From the NCBI RefSeq assembly GCF_016583765.1, contig NZ_NRRR01000002.1, positions 248,001 through 312,000 of the forward strand: 64,000 nucleotides of DNA. The letters run 5' to 3'. Both the position numbers and the translations under genes were made by a program. The stretch is from Chromatium weissei. Lineage in GTDB: Bacteria; Pseudomonadota; Gammaproteobacteria; Chromatiales; Chromatiaceae. The first letter of the stretch is position 1; every line of letters starts with the position of its first letter. Below the pieces are notes generated by a model that ran no database searches, was not told the DNA's origin, and saw only the letters and a list, made by a program, of their open reading frames with translations. Below, piece by piece: positions 47,957-56,090 of the stretch.

Positions 47957-49720
47957 GTGCTCAAACTTCTTTTTCTCAGCCTTGCGTTAACACCCGCTGC
48001 AACGCTGTTCACTTGGAATGGTGCAGTGGCTTGGCCGCTATTCGACGGCATCACGCTGTTATTTGATCTCACGCCATTGGCAGCATTTTTTATGGCGCTT
48101 TTGGCAATTGGCGCGCCATTCGTCGCATTGCCAATGCTGCGCGGCAAAAGCGATGAACCAACTTATGCACTTTATGCAGTGCTGTTATTAGGAATGCAGT
48201 TGCTGTTATTAGCGGGTGATTTCATCGGCTTTTTCATTGGCTGGGAAATGATGACGTGGAGCAGTTATCTGTTATTGCTGCGTTCACCGCGCATCGATTT
48301 AGAAGGCGCACAATCCTATATTTTATTTAATCTCGCCTCCGCTTTTTTGTTATTGGCTGGAATGTTGTTTTTATACAGCATCACCGATGATTTTCGCATT
48401 CAAGCCATTGATGGTTTATTGACACCAGATAAATGGGCGCTCTTTACGTTATTTGGGCTGGCTTTTTTAATTAAAGTGGGTGCTCTACCTTTACATTTAT
48501 GGGTGCCGCGCAGCTACGACCAAGCGCCCGATGTCTTTAGCGCCTTTTTATCGGCGTTAATGTCAAAAATGGGCATCTACGGTTTAATGCTTTTACCGTT
48601 ATTATTTCCCGATGGTTTAAGCGAAATTAGCGGGCGCTTTTTGAATGGCCCCGTCGCAGGTTATGTATTGGCATGGATTGGTGTCATTACATCAATTATC
48701 GCCACATTCAAAGCGATTGCTCAGGAAGATATGAAACGACTGTTGGCGTATTCATCTATTGCGCAGGTGGGTTATATCGTCACTGCATTGGGCGTTGGCA
48801 GTTCATTAGCAATTGGCGGGGCGCTGTTTCAAGCGTTAGTGCATACGCTGGTTAAATTGCTGCTATTTATTACGATTGCCGGAATTATTTTGCAAACCGG
48901 ACATCGCCGCTTTACTGATCTTGGGCAACTGATTAGTCGAATGCCTATTTCTTTTTTCGGCGTGTTAATCGGAATTATCGGATTGGCGGGAATGCCGCCG
49001 CTGCCCGGCTTTGCAGCGAAGTATTTGATGTATATCGGTTTAATTGATGCGCATTGGTTGCTGTTGTTAGCGGCGTTGATTCTTTCTAGCACTGCGTCTT
49101 TCGTGTATTGCTATAAATTGATTTACGGACCATTTCTCGGTCATGCCAATTCGCCAGAAGCCAAAATCGCTACCGAAGCGCCGTGGCACTATCTTGTTCC
49201 GCAAATCCTATTGATGGGAATGTTAGTCGCGCTGGGTATTTTTCCCGGCTGGGCAATTGAAGTGTTAATTGATCCGGTATTGATTGGATTGGGCATGACA
49301 CCAATTGGTGCGCCAGCATGGAGTGTATTGGCAACGTCCTATGGCGGTTATGACGGAATTGCGGTGATGGGCGTATTTGCAACGATTTTCGTATTGATTA
49401 CGGCATTATTTTTTCTGGGACGTGGACGAATGCACCGAGCAACCAGTTCATACGATTTGAGTTTTTGCGGTGAAGTGCCGACAGCAGCAACGCCATTGCA
49501 TTATGGTGCGGGAATGGGACGCGAATTGCGGCGTGTGCCTTTAATTGGTTGGATTTTGCGTCATACCACGATCAATTTTTATTCTGGTTTAATGCACCAA
49601 ACACAGGCAACAGCGGGCATGATCGGAACGCTATACGGCAGCAATCCGCAGGTCTGGATTTTATTCGCAGTGCTCATTTTTGCCCTGACTCTAACCGTGC
49701 AAATGCTGACTGGAGCTTAA
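47957..49720 (+). CDS. Second antiporter-type pump subunit (NuoL/MrpD-like, MbsH')
   Basis: A 587-residue, about fourteen-helix protein. Conserved blocks: FFIGWEMMTWSSYLLLLRSPRIDLEGAQSYILFNLASAFLLLAGMLFLYS, LIKVGALPLHLWVPRSYDQAPDVFSAFLSALMSKMGIYG (membrane Lys, His and Lys), DMKRLLAYSSIAQVGYIVTALGVG and QALVHTLVKLLLFITIAGIIL. The extended C-terminal part with extra helices suits the pump next to the NuoH-like subunit. Two pump genes are a mark of MBS rather than MBH. No DUF2309 gene is adjacent, so this is not a DabB-type system. The GTG start is supported by GAGGA eight bases before it. Confidence 0.92.
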   Translation: MLKLLFLSLALTPAATLFTWNGAVAWPLFDGITLLFDLTPLAAFFMALLAIGAPFVALPMLRGKSDEPTYALYAVLLLGMQLLLLAGDFIGFFIGWEMMTWSSYLLLLRSPRIDLEGAQSYILFNLASAFLLLAGMLFLYSITDDFRIQAIDGLLTPDKWALFTLFGLAFLIKVGALPLHLWVPRSYDQAPDVFSAFLSALMSKMGIYGLMLLPLLFPDGLSEISGRFLNGPVAGYVLAWIGVITSIIATFKAIAQEDMKRLLAYSSIAQVGYIVTALGVGSSLAIGGALFQALVHTLVKLLLFITIAGIILQTGHRRFTDLGQLISRMPISFFGVLIGIIGLAGMPPLPGFAAKYLMYIGLIDAHWLLLLAALILSSTASFVYCYKLIYGPFLGHANSPEAKIATEAPWHYLVPQILLMGMLVALGIFPGWAIEVLIDPVLIGLGMTPIGAPAWSVLATSYGGYDGIAVMGVFATIFVLITALFFLGRGRMHRATSSYDLSFCGEVPTAATPLHYGAGMGRELRRVPLIGWILRHTTINFYSGLMHQTQATAGMIGTLYGSNPQVWILFAVLIFALTLTVQMLTGA

Positions 49721-49724
49721 AACA

Positions 49725-50636
49725 ATGCTGCATTATTTTATTGACGCTTTTGCCATGATCGGCATGAGCTATTTTATGGGCTTTTTATTTTACGGTTTTT
49801 ATCGCCAATTTAATGCGCGAGTGCAGCGGCGTTGGGGGCCGAGCATCTTTCAAAACTTCTTTGACAATATGAAGTTTTTATTTAAGACCGAGACGATTAT
49901 TCATGGCCCGATGTTCTTTTTTGGGCCGATGATTATTTTTGCTGGCGCAGTCACAACCGTTTTATTCGTGCCTTATTTGAAAGATTCAATTTGGCTGCAA
50001 GGTTTTTCACAGTCCGGCAATATGATTTTAATTGTTTATCTATTGGTGGTTGGCCCGCTCGGCAATGCGCTGGCGGTCGGTTCGAGCGGCAATCCGTTTG
50101 GCGTGATGGGCGTGACTCGTGGTTTGACGCGGCTGATGGGTTTGGAAGTGCCGTTTTTGCTGGGATTGGCGCTGGTGATGGTGCAGCACGAAACCGCGTC
50201 GGTGCACGCGATCATGGCGGCGCAACCGGATTTTGCGCACTGGAATTTGGTCACCAATCCGCTGGCGTTTCTCGTGATGATTTTGCCGTTTATGGCCAGT
50301 CAACACGCGTCGCCGTTCGATGTTGTCGGTGCGCCGGTGGAGGTTTATGCCGGACCGCGAGTCGAATTTAGCGGACGGCTGCTCGGCATTTTGATGACGC
50401 AAAACATGATGATGACGGTGGCCAAATTGGTGTTAATCGCCGATTTATTTCTGGGCGGCGCGACGACGATTTGGGAATTGATCGCCAAAACGTTTGCGTT
50501 ATTTCTACTCACGGCAGCCATCAGCACCAGTTTTCCGCGCCTGCGCACTGAGCAAACGGTGGACTTTTTTTGGAAAATTCCACTCGGACTCGGTGTCATC
50601 AGCGTTATTGCAACTATTTGGTTTCCTTGGAGTTAA
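49725..50636 (+). CDS. NuoH-like membrane anchor (MbsM/MbhM-like)
   Basis: A 303-residue protein with about eight helices. NuoH family signature: NARVQRRWGPSIFQNFFDNMKFLFKTETI, then GPLGNALAVGSSGNPFGVMGVTRGLTRLMGLEVPFLLGLALVMVQHETASVHAIM and SPFDVVGAPVEVYAGPRVEFSG. In complex I and MBH/MBS this subunit joins the peripheral redox arm to the pumps and holds the loop that couples both. It is shorter than bacterial NuoH, like the group 4 hydrogenase versions. It starts four bases after the preceding gene. Confidence 0.93.
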   Translation: MLHYFIDAFAMIGMSYFMGFLFYGFYRQFNARVQRRWGPSIFQNFFDNMKFLFKTETIIHGPMFFFGPMIIFAGAVTTVLFVPYLKDSIWLQGFSQSGNMILIVYLLVVGPLGNALAVGSSGNPFGVMGVTRGLTRLMGLEVPFLLGLALVMVQHETASVHAIMAAQPDFAHWNLVTNPLAFLVMILPFMASQHASPFDVVGAPVEVYAGPRVEFSGRLLGILMTQNMMMTVAKLVLIADLFLGGATTIWELIAKTFALFLLTAAISTSFPRLRTEQTVDFFWKIPLGLGVISVIATIWFPWS

Positions 50637-50641
50637 GCGAC

Positions 50642-51274
50642 ATGTATCACCACGATCACTGCGAAGGATTCCAATGTGAACAGCAACAATTGGAAGCGAC
50701 ACTTGCGCACTCCGGCGGCGAATTGGGCGCGTTGGATCGCCTGATTGCGTGGTTTCGCCAACGCAGCCTGTTTGTGCTGGCGTACGGCACGGGCTGCGGC
50801 GCGATTGAAATGCGTCCGCTGATGACGAGTCGATTTGACGCCGAACGCTTCGGCATCATCGGTGCAGCCACGCCGCGTCAAGCCGATGTGCTGGTCATCA
50901 GCGGTTATCTGGCCATCAAAACGCTCAAACGCGTGATTCGCAGTTACGAGCAGATGCAGGAGCCGAAATATGTGATTGGACTCGGCAGTTGCACGATTAA
51001 CGGCGGCATGTATTGGGATTCATACAACACAATCAAACAGTTAGATCATTATTTGCCAGTCGATATGTACGTCAACGGCTGTATGCCGCGCCCTGAAGCG
51101 TTGATTGAAGGTTTTGTCGCGCTGCAAAAACAGATTGCGAACGGCGCACCCAGCGGAGCGATGCGCTACCGCGAAAACATCGACTGGTACAAAGCCAATC
51201 AACGCCGCGTACTTGGCGACAACATGCCACCCGATTACACCTACGACTGGTATCACGCTGGAGACGTCGCCTGA
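50642..51274 (+). CDS. NuoB-like Fe-S subunit with three cluster cysteines (MbsJ-like)
   Basis: A 210-residue NuoB/small-hydrogenase-subunit homologue. Motifs: YGTGCGAIEM (C52), GLGSCTINGGMYWDSYN (C117) and VNGCMPRPEALIEG (C147). NuoB has a tandem Cys-Cys at the first site and hydrogenases have CXXC; here the second Cys is Gly53, leaving three of four ligands. In the archaeal MBS structure the cluster was described as site-differentiated, with an open iron used for sulfur chemistry, and this pattern fits. The N-terminus is His/Cys rich (HHDHCEGFQC). The ATG at 50642 has GGAG about eleven bases upstream; the longer frame from 50570 overlaps the NuoH-like gene. Confidence 0.92.
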   Translation: MYHHDHCEGFQCEQQQLEATLAHSGGELGALDRLIAWFRQRSLFVLAYGTGCGAIEMRPLMTSRFDAERFGIIGAATPRQADVLVISGYLAIKTLKRVIRSYEQMQEPKYVIGLGSCTINGGMYWDSYNTIKQLDHYLPVDMYVNGCMPRPEALIEGFVALQKQIANGAPSGAMRYRENIDWYKANQRRVLGDNMPPDYTYDWYHAGDVA

Positions 51275-51828
51275 TGTTGAATTTGCTGCTGCCGCAATTG
51301 CACGGCTTTGAAATCATTGAACAAACCCAACGCGGCGAGCGTCAAGCGTTCGTGCGCGTTCCACCGGCGCAACTGTTTTCGCTGCTCGGTTTGCTCAAAC
51401 AGAGTCATGGTTTTATCACCCTGACCACCATTGCCTGCGCGGATTGGATTGAAGACGAAGTCTTTTGCTTGACCTACATTCTCGAAACTGCCGAACGCGA
51501 CCGCGTGCTCGGCGTTCAAACGCAGATTGGGCGCGACGGCGCTGCACTAGAAACCGCCATTCCGCTCTGGCCGCAGGCGGAGATTTTCGAGCGCGAACTG
51601 CATGAAATGTTTGGCATTCCGATCACGGGTCATTCCAGCCTCGGCGATTTCATGTTGGAAGGCTGGTCGCACACGCCACCGATGCGCCGTGAATTTGACA
51701 CCCTAAAATTCGTGCAGGACACCTACGAAATGCGCGGTGGACGTGACGATAATCAGGATGTGCGTGAAGCCATTCGTCGCCGCAAGGAAGCCAAAAAAGT
51801 CACGGCAACACAAGGAGATGCCGAATGA
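51274..51828 (+). CDS. NuoC-like subunit (MbsK-like)
   Basis: A 184-residue protein with the 30-kDa complex-I signature WPQAEIFERELHEMFGIPITGH and a preceding alpha/beta fold (LTTIACADWIEDEVFCLTYILETAERDRVLGVQTQI). It has no cofactor ligands and acts as structural support for the D-type subunit. The C-terminal tail is charged (REAIRRRKEAKKVTATQ). ATG overlaps the preceding stop as TGATG; its own stop overlaps the NuoD-like gene by four bases. Confidence 0.93.
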   Translation: MLNLLLPQLHGFEIIEQTQRGERQAFVRVPPAQLFSLLGLLKQSHGFITLTTIACADWIEDEVFCLTYILETAERDRVLGVQTQIGRDGAALETAIPLWPQAEIFERELHEMFGIPITGHSSLGDFMLEGWSHTPPMRREFDTLKFVQDTYEMRGGRDDNQDVREAIRRRKEAKKVTATQGDAE

Positions 51829-52928
51829 ACGAAACCATCAAAATTTTTCACGGCCCACAGCATCCCGGCGTCACCGGCAACATGAGTTTGGAGCTTGATT
51901 TGGATGGCGAAACCATCGTTAAAGCGACCACGCATGTCGGTTATTTACATCGCGGTTTTGAAAAGTTAATTGAACGGCGCACCGCAATTCAGGCATTTAC
52001 TATTGTGTGTCGTATTTGCGTTCCTGAACCCGATCCGAATGAAGAAAACTTTGCACGCGGAATTGAAACGCTGGCCGGTTTAGAAATAAGCCAACGTGCA
52101 AAATACATTCGCGTATTGATTTTAGAGCTGGCGCGATTGCAAGCGCATTATTTATGGCTGGCGGGACAAGGCGGCTCCATCGGACACGGAATTGTGCCGC
52201 AATGGGCGGTTGGCGAACGCGATTACATTCTTGATTTATTTGAGGAAATCACCGGCGGACGGGTGTATCACATGTACATTTATCCGGGCGGAGTGAAACG
52301 CGATTTACCGAATGGATTGCTGGCGCGATTGAATGACTTATTGGATGAATTAGACAAGCGGCTGCCGGAATACGATCGCGTCTTTTTTGATAATACGGTC
52401 GTGAAAAAGCGCCTGCAAAATGTTGGCGTAGTAAATCGCGCCGAAGCAATTCAAAACGGCTATAGCGGGCCAGTGATTCGTGGCTGCGGAATTGCCCGCG
52501 ATGTGCGTCGTGATTTGCCTTATTTAGTTTACGATCAATTGGAATTTGATATTCCCACGCAAACCGATTGCGATGCTTATTCTCGCGCTTTGGTGCGCCG
52601 CGCCGAAATGCAGCAAAGTATTCGCATTTTGCGACAAGTCATTCAACAAATGCCGGCAACCGGTGAGATTCAATGCAAGTTACCGAAACACCGCAAATTC
52701 AAATTGCCGAAAGGTGAAACCTTTGTGCAAACCGAATCGGCACGAGGCGCGTATAGCTATTATATGGCGAGTGATGGCAGCGAGTATTTGCGGCGATTAC
52801 AGGTGCGCGGGCCGTCATTGGTTCATGCGTTTACGCTATTGGAACCGCTATTGATTGGTGCGCAACTGTCTGATGTGGCGCTGATTATGGTATCGCTGGG
52901 AATTTGTCCACCTGAAATTGAACGTTAA
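51825..52928 (+). CDS. NuoD-like / group 4 hydrogenase large-subunit-like protein without a full [NiFe] site (MbsL-like)
   Basis: A 367-residue homologue of NuoD and group 4 hydrogenase large subunits: HGPQHPGVTGNMSLELDLDGE, THVGYLHRGFEKLIERRTAIQ, then C62 and C65 in IVCRICVPEP, the position of the first hydrogenase CXXC. The C-terminus is GICPPEIER: C361 remains, but the fourth ligand position is Glu364, so the CXXC that hydrogenases have is broken. No hydrogenase maturation protease tail follows. NuoD proteins have none of these Cys, so this is intermediate, like MBS and some Ehr proteins. Last gene of the operon; an intrinsic terminator follows by 45 bp. Confidence 0.93.
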   Translation: MNETIKIFHGPQHPGVTGNMSLELDLDGETIVKATTHVGYLHRGFEKLIERRTAIQAFTIVCRICVPEPDPNEENFARGIETLAGLEISQRAKYIRVLILELARLQAHYLWLAGQGGSIGHGIVPQWAVGERDYILDLFEEITGGRVYHMYIYPGGVKRDLPNGLLARLNDLLDELDKRLPEYDRVFFDNTVVKKRLQNVGVVNRAEAIQNGYSGPVIRGCGIARDVRRDLPYLVYDQLEFDIPTQTDCDAYSRALVRRAEMQQSIRILRQVIQQMPATGEIQCKLPKHRKFKLPKGETFVQTESARGAYSYYMASDGSEYLRRLQVRGPSLVHAFTLLEPLLIGAQLSDVALIMVSLGICPPEIER

Positions 52929-52972
52929 ATAACATCGCATTGGTATTTGCAATCACGCAATGATAAAAGCAG

Positions 52973-53003
52973 CCTCGCTGTCACACTAACAGCGAGGTTT
53001 TTT
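52973..53003 (+). terminator. Intrinsic terminator of the Mrp/complex-I-like operon
   Basis: CCTCGCTGT (52973-52981) pairs perfectly with ACAGCGAGG (52989-52997) around a seven-base loop, followed by six T (52998-53003). It lies 45 bp after the NuoD-like gene and just before the end of the convergent priA. Confidence 0.9.
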
Positions 53004-53014
53004 ATTGCGTTTAA

Positions 53015-55105
53015 TTAAAACATTTCTTGCGGATCAACATCGATTGACCAATGTAAATGATGATTGATTTTCACTTTATGCAATGCAATGCGCCATTGTT
53101 TGAGAAATCGCTGTAATTGCGCTCGGTTAGTACATTGCACCAATAATTGTGCGTGATAACGTCCGAGGCGACGCGCCAGCGGCGATGCTGCAGGACCGAG
53201 AATAAGCATGTGCGCAAATGCCGGAATGTCTGCCGCCAGACGTTTTGCTTCGCGCAAAAATTCAAATGGAATCAATTCATCAGTCGCATCCGCTCGCAGC
53301 AACGCCAGATGCGCAAACGGCGGCAACTCTGCTGCTTCACGCTCGCGCAACGCTTCTGTCATAAAACCGTGATAGCCCGAGCGCAGCAACGATTGCAGCA
53401 GCGGATGTTCAGGATGACGCGTTTGCAAAATCACCTGTCCGGCACGTTCGGCGCGACCAGCGCGACCAGCGACCTGCACGATCAACTGTGCGGTGCGTTC
53501 GGTGGCGCGAAAATCGTTGGCGTAAAACATTCCATCTAAATCGAGAATGCCGACCAGCGTGATACCGGGGAAATCGTGTCCTTTTGCCAGCATCTGCGTT
53601 CCCAACACAATTTGCACTTCGCCGCGCTTCACCGCGCCGAGCAGCCGTTTCAATTCACCTTGACGGCTGGTGCTGTCGCTGTCGATGCGCACAATCGTCG
53701 TCTCAGGAAACAGCGGTTGTAATTCCTCTTCCAACCGCTCCGTACCGCGTCCGAGCAGCCGTAAATCGGCACTTTTACAATCGGGACAGTGTTGCGGCAC
53801 GGGCTGGGTTCGTTCGCAGTGATGACACCAAAATTTGGGCGGCGACAAATGTAACGTCAGTCGCGCATCGCAATGCGAGCAGCTGCCGATCCAACCGCAG
53901 GAATGACACATCAGCACTGGCGCATAACCGCGCCGATTCAGAAACAGCAAAATCTGATTGCCAGCGGCTAATTCCGTTTCCATGCGTTCGCGCAGCACCA
54001 TCGACAGCCCAGCCCGCAGCGGCTGTTGACGAATATCGAGCAAACTAATTTTCGGTGGTCGGGCGACACCAGCGCGGCGCGGCAATTGCAGCCAGCCATA
54101 ACGTTTGCGCTGGGCGTTGTGAAAGGTTTCCAACGCTGGCGTGGCGCTGCCGAGCACGACCGGACAACCGACCAACTGCGCTCGTCGCACCGCCACATCA
54201 CGAGCGGAATAGCGAAAACCATCCTGCTGTTTCAACGATTGATCGTGTTCTTCATCGACCACAATCAGCGCCAAATGCGGCAACGGCACGAAAATCGCCG
54301 AGCGCGTTCCCAGCACCAACGTGGCCGTACCGAGCGCCGCCAGCTCCCAATTGCGCGCCCGTTCGCTGGCTTTCAGCCGTGAATGCAGCACGACCGTCAC
54401 GCCCGACAAGCGCGAGGTCAAACGATGCTGCAACTGCGGCGTTAAACCGATTTCCGGCACGATCACCAGCGCCTGCTGTCCGGCAGCAATCACCTGTGAA
54501 ATCAATTGAATATAGACCTCGGTTTTACCGCTGCCAGTCACGCCATCGAGTAAAAATGGTTGAAAAGTACCGAGCGCGGCGCTGATCGCGTTGACTGCTG
54601 CGTCTTGATCGGCGTTGAGTGCAAATTCTCCTGTTTCACAAATCCCCCCCAACCCCCCTTTTTCTAAGGGGGGCTTTTTGTTCTCCCCCTTTGAAAAAGG
54701 GGGCTGGGGGGATTTCTTACGCAAATGCGGTGGCAGCGCCGTAAACAACGCCTCACCGACGGGCTGTTGGTAATAACTCGCCGCCCACGCGATCAATTGC
54801 AAATCCAACGCCGTCAACAGTGGCATCGCATCCAACACTGCATTCACGCGTTTCAGCCGCTCCGCCGCGCATTCACTGTGCGCAGCAATTCCCATCAAAA
54901 TGCCCACGCGCTGACGTGTACCAAACGGTACGAGCAGCCGCAATCCCGGTATCCATTCCATCGGCGCGGACACCAGCGGCGGTAAATAATCGAACAGCGT
55001 CAGCAGCGGAACATCCACCGCCACCTGTAAAATTACTGTCAGTTCAAGCACATTCGTCACTTCGGTGGACAGTTGAACATCTTGATCGCTCGTTTTTTCA
55101 ATCAT
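53015..55105 (-). CDS. priA: Primosomal replication protein N' (PriA helicase) with in-frame repeat peptide
   Basis: Superfamily 2 helicase that restarts stalled forks. N-terminal DNA-binding part, then Walker A GVTGSGKTE, DEEH box VVDEEHDQSLKQQDGFRYSARD, zinc ligands in CHSCGWIGSCSHCDARLTLH and CHHCERTQPVPQHCPDC, and GRGTERLEEELQPLFP, IVLGTQMLAKGHDFPGITLVG and QVAGRAGRAERAGQV in the helicase C-lobe. Length 696. Around residues 130-155 the peptide [22 protein letters not shown] comes from a palindromic repeat placed between the N-terminal and helicase domains, where a loop can tolerate it. Confidence 0.96.
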   Translation of the reverse strand: MIEKTSDQDVQLSTEVTNVLELTVILQVAVDVPLLTLFDYLPPLVSAPMEWIPGLRLLVPFGTRQRVGILMGIAAHSECAAERLKRVNAVLDAMPLLTALDLQLIAWAASYYQQPVGEALFTALPPHLRKKSPQPPFSKGENKKPPLEKGGLGGICETGEFALNADQDAAVNAISAALGTFQPFLLDGVTGSGKTEVYIQLISQVIAAGQQALVIVPEIGLTPQLQHRLTSRLSGVTVVLHSRLKASERARNWELAALGTATLVLGTRSAIFVPLPHLALIVVDEEHDQSLKQQDGFRYSARDVAVRRAQLVGCPVVLGSATPALETFHNAQRKRYGWLQLPRRAGVARPPKISLLDIRQQPLRAGLSMVLRERMETELAAGNQILLFLNRRGYAPVLMCHSCGWIGSCSHCDARLTLHLSPPKFWCHHCERTQPVPQHCPDCKSADLRLLGRGTERLEEELQPLFPETTIVRIDSDSTSRQGELKRLLGAVKRGEVQIVLGTQMLAKGHDFPGITLVGILDLDGMFYANDFRATERTAQLIVQVAGRAGRAERAGQVILQTRHPEHPLLQSLLRSGYHGFMTEALREREAAELPPFAHLALLRADATDELIPFEFLREAKRLAADIPAFAHMLILGPAASPLARRLGRYHAQLLVQCTNRAQLQRFLKQWRIALHKVKINHHLHWSIDVDPQEMF
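54640..54715. repeat. Palindromic C/G-rich repeat (copy 5, inside priA)
   Basis: AAATCCCCCCCAACCCCCC at the left, GGCTGGGGGGATTT at the right, with two internal small palindromes around TTTTTCTAAGGGGGG and CCCCCTTTGAAAAAGGGGG. Seventy-six bases, without the extra tandem units of copies 1 and 3. It is translated on the minus strand as part of PriA. Confidence 0.92.
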
Positions 55106-55117
55106 TTAGGTTTCCGT

Positions 55118-55993
55118 ATGACGCAATGGAACATCATCACCGCACACATTCACCGCGCCAGCGGCATTCCCTTTCAACTGCGCGACGAACGCGCCATCAG
55201 CGGCGGCTGCATCAATCGAGCGCACCGCATCAGCGACGGACAGCGCACGTTTTTCGTCAAACTGAATAGCGCCGCGCAATTGGCGATGTTCGAGGCAGAA
55301 GCAGCGGGTTTGCGAGAATTGGCGACGGCGCAGGCATTGCGCGTACCGCAGCCGCTCGGCGTGGGCGTGGCGGGAGAACAGGCGTATCTGGTGTTGGAAT
55401 GGTTGAATTTGAGCGGGCAAGTTAACGGGGCGCGAGTCGGTCAGCAACTGGCGCAACTGCATCGCACCACCGCCGCGCAATTTGGCTGGCAACGCGACAA
55501 CACCATCGGCGCGACACCGCAGTTGAATCAGCAAGCGGTTGATTGGGTTACATTTTGGAGCGAGCAGCGGCTGGATTATCAGTTACAACTTGCCGCAGCC
55601 AACGGTTATGGCGGGCAATTGCAGCGCAGCGGTGAACAGTTGCGGCTGGCGCTACCGGCGCTGTTGGAACATCAACCGCAGCCGTCGCTGCTGCACGGCG
55701 ATCTGTGGGGCGGCAATCTCGGCGCGTTGCCGAACGGCGAGCCGGTGATTTTTGATCCGGCGGTGTATTACGGCGACCGTGAGACCGATGTGGCGATGAC
55801 CGAATTATTCGGCGGATTTGATTCGGCTTTTTATGCGGCATATCGGGAGGCGTGGGCGCTGGCTGCCGGTTATGACACGCGCAAAATTCTCTACAACCTG
55901 TATCACGTCCTCAATCATTTGAATCTGTTTGGCGGCGGTTATCTGCGCCAAGCCGAGCGCATGATGGCGCAATTGTTGGCAGCGACCCGTTAA
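55118..55993 (+). CDS. Fructosamine-3-kinase family protein (YniA-like)
   Basis: A 291-residue protein of the FN3K family, which phosphorylates ketosamines on glycated amines or proteins and so allows deglycation. Motifs: ISGGCINRAHRISDGQRTFFVKLN, catalytic LLHGDLWGGNLGALPNGEPVIFDPAVYYGDRETDVAMTELFGGF, and FYAAYREAWALAAGYDTRKILYNLYHVLNHLNLFG at the end. Start at ATG 55118, 12 bases from the divergent priA start; a longer frame from 55073 overlaps priA. Family assignment is strong; the natural substrate is not known. Confidence 0.9.
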   Translation: MTQWNIITAHIHRASGIPFQLRDERAISGGCINRAHRISDGQRTFFVKLNSAAQLAMFEAEAAGLRELATAQALRVPQPLGVGVAGEQAYLVLEWLNLSGQVNGARVGQQLAQLHRTTAAQFGWQRDNTIGATPQLNQQAVDWVTFWSEQRLDYQLQLAAANGYGGQLQRSGEQLRLALPALLEHQPQPSLLHGDLWGGNLGALPNGEPVIFDPAVYYGDRETDVAMTELFGGFDSAFYAAYREAWALAAGYDTRKILYNLYHVLNHLNLFGGGYLRQAERMMAQLLAATR

Positions 55994-56090
55994 GGTGACG
56001 CAAAAATGACCGCTGTGTTAAAAATGTGTGATTCCAGTGACTCATTTTTGTTATGCACCCAGTTTGAATTACACCACGCCATTTTTCGCC

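Noticed and set aside
47957..49720. DabB-type subunit of a DAB carbon-uptake complex
   Set aside because: No DUF2309 (DabA) gene is next to it, and it is embedded among complex-I-like subunits.
43002..52928. Group 4 [NiFe] hydrogenase (MBH) identity for the operon
   Set aside because: The NuoD-like subunit lacks the fourth Cys ligand and the NuoB-like subunit lacks the hydrogenase CXXC; there are two pumps and no N subunit or hyp genes.
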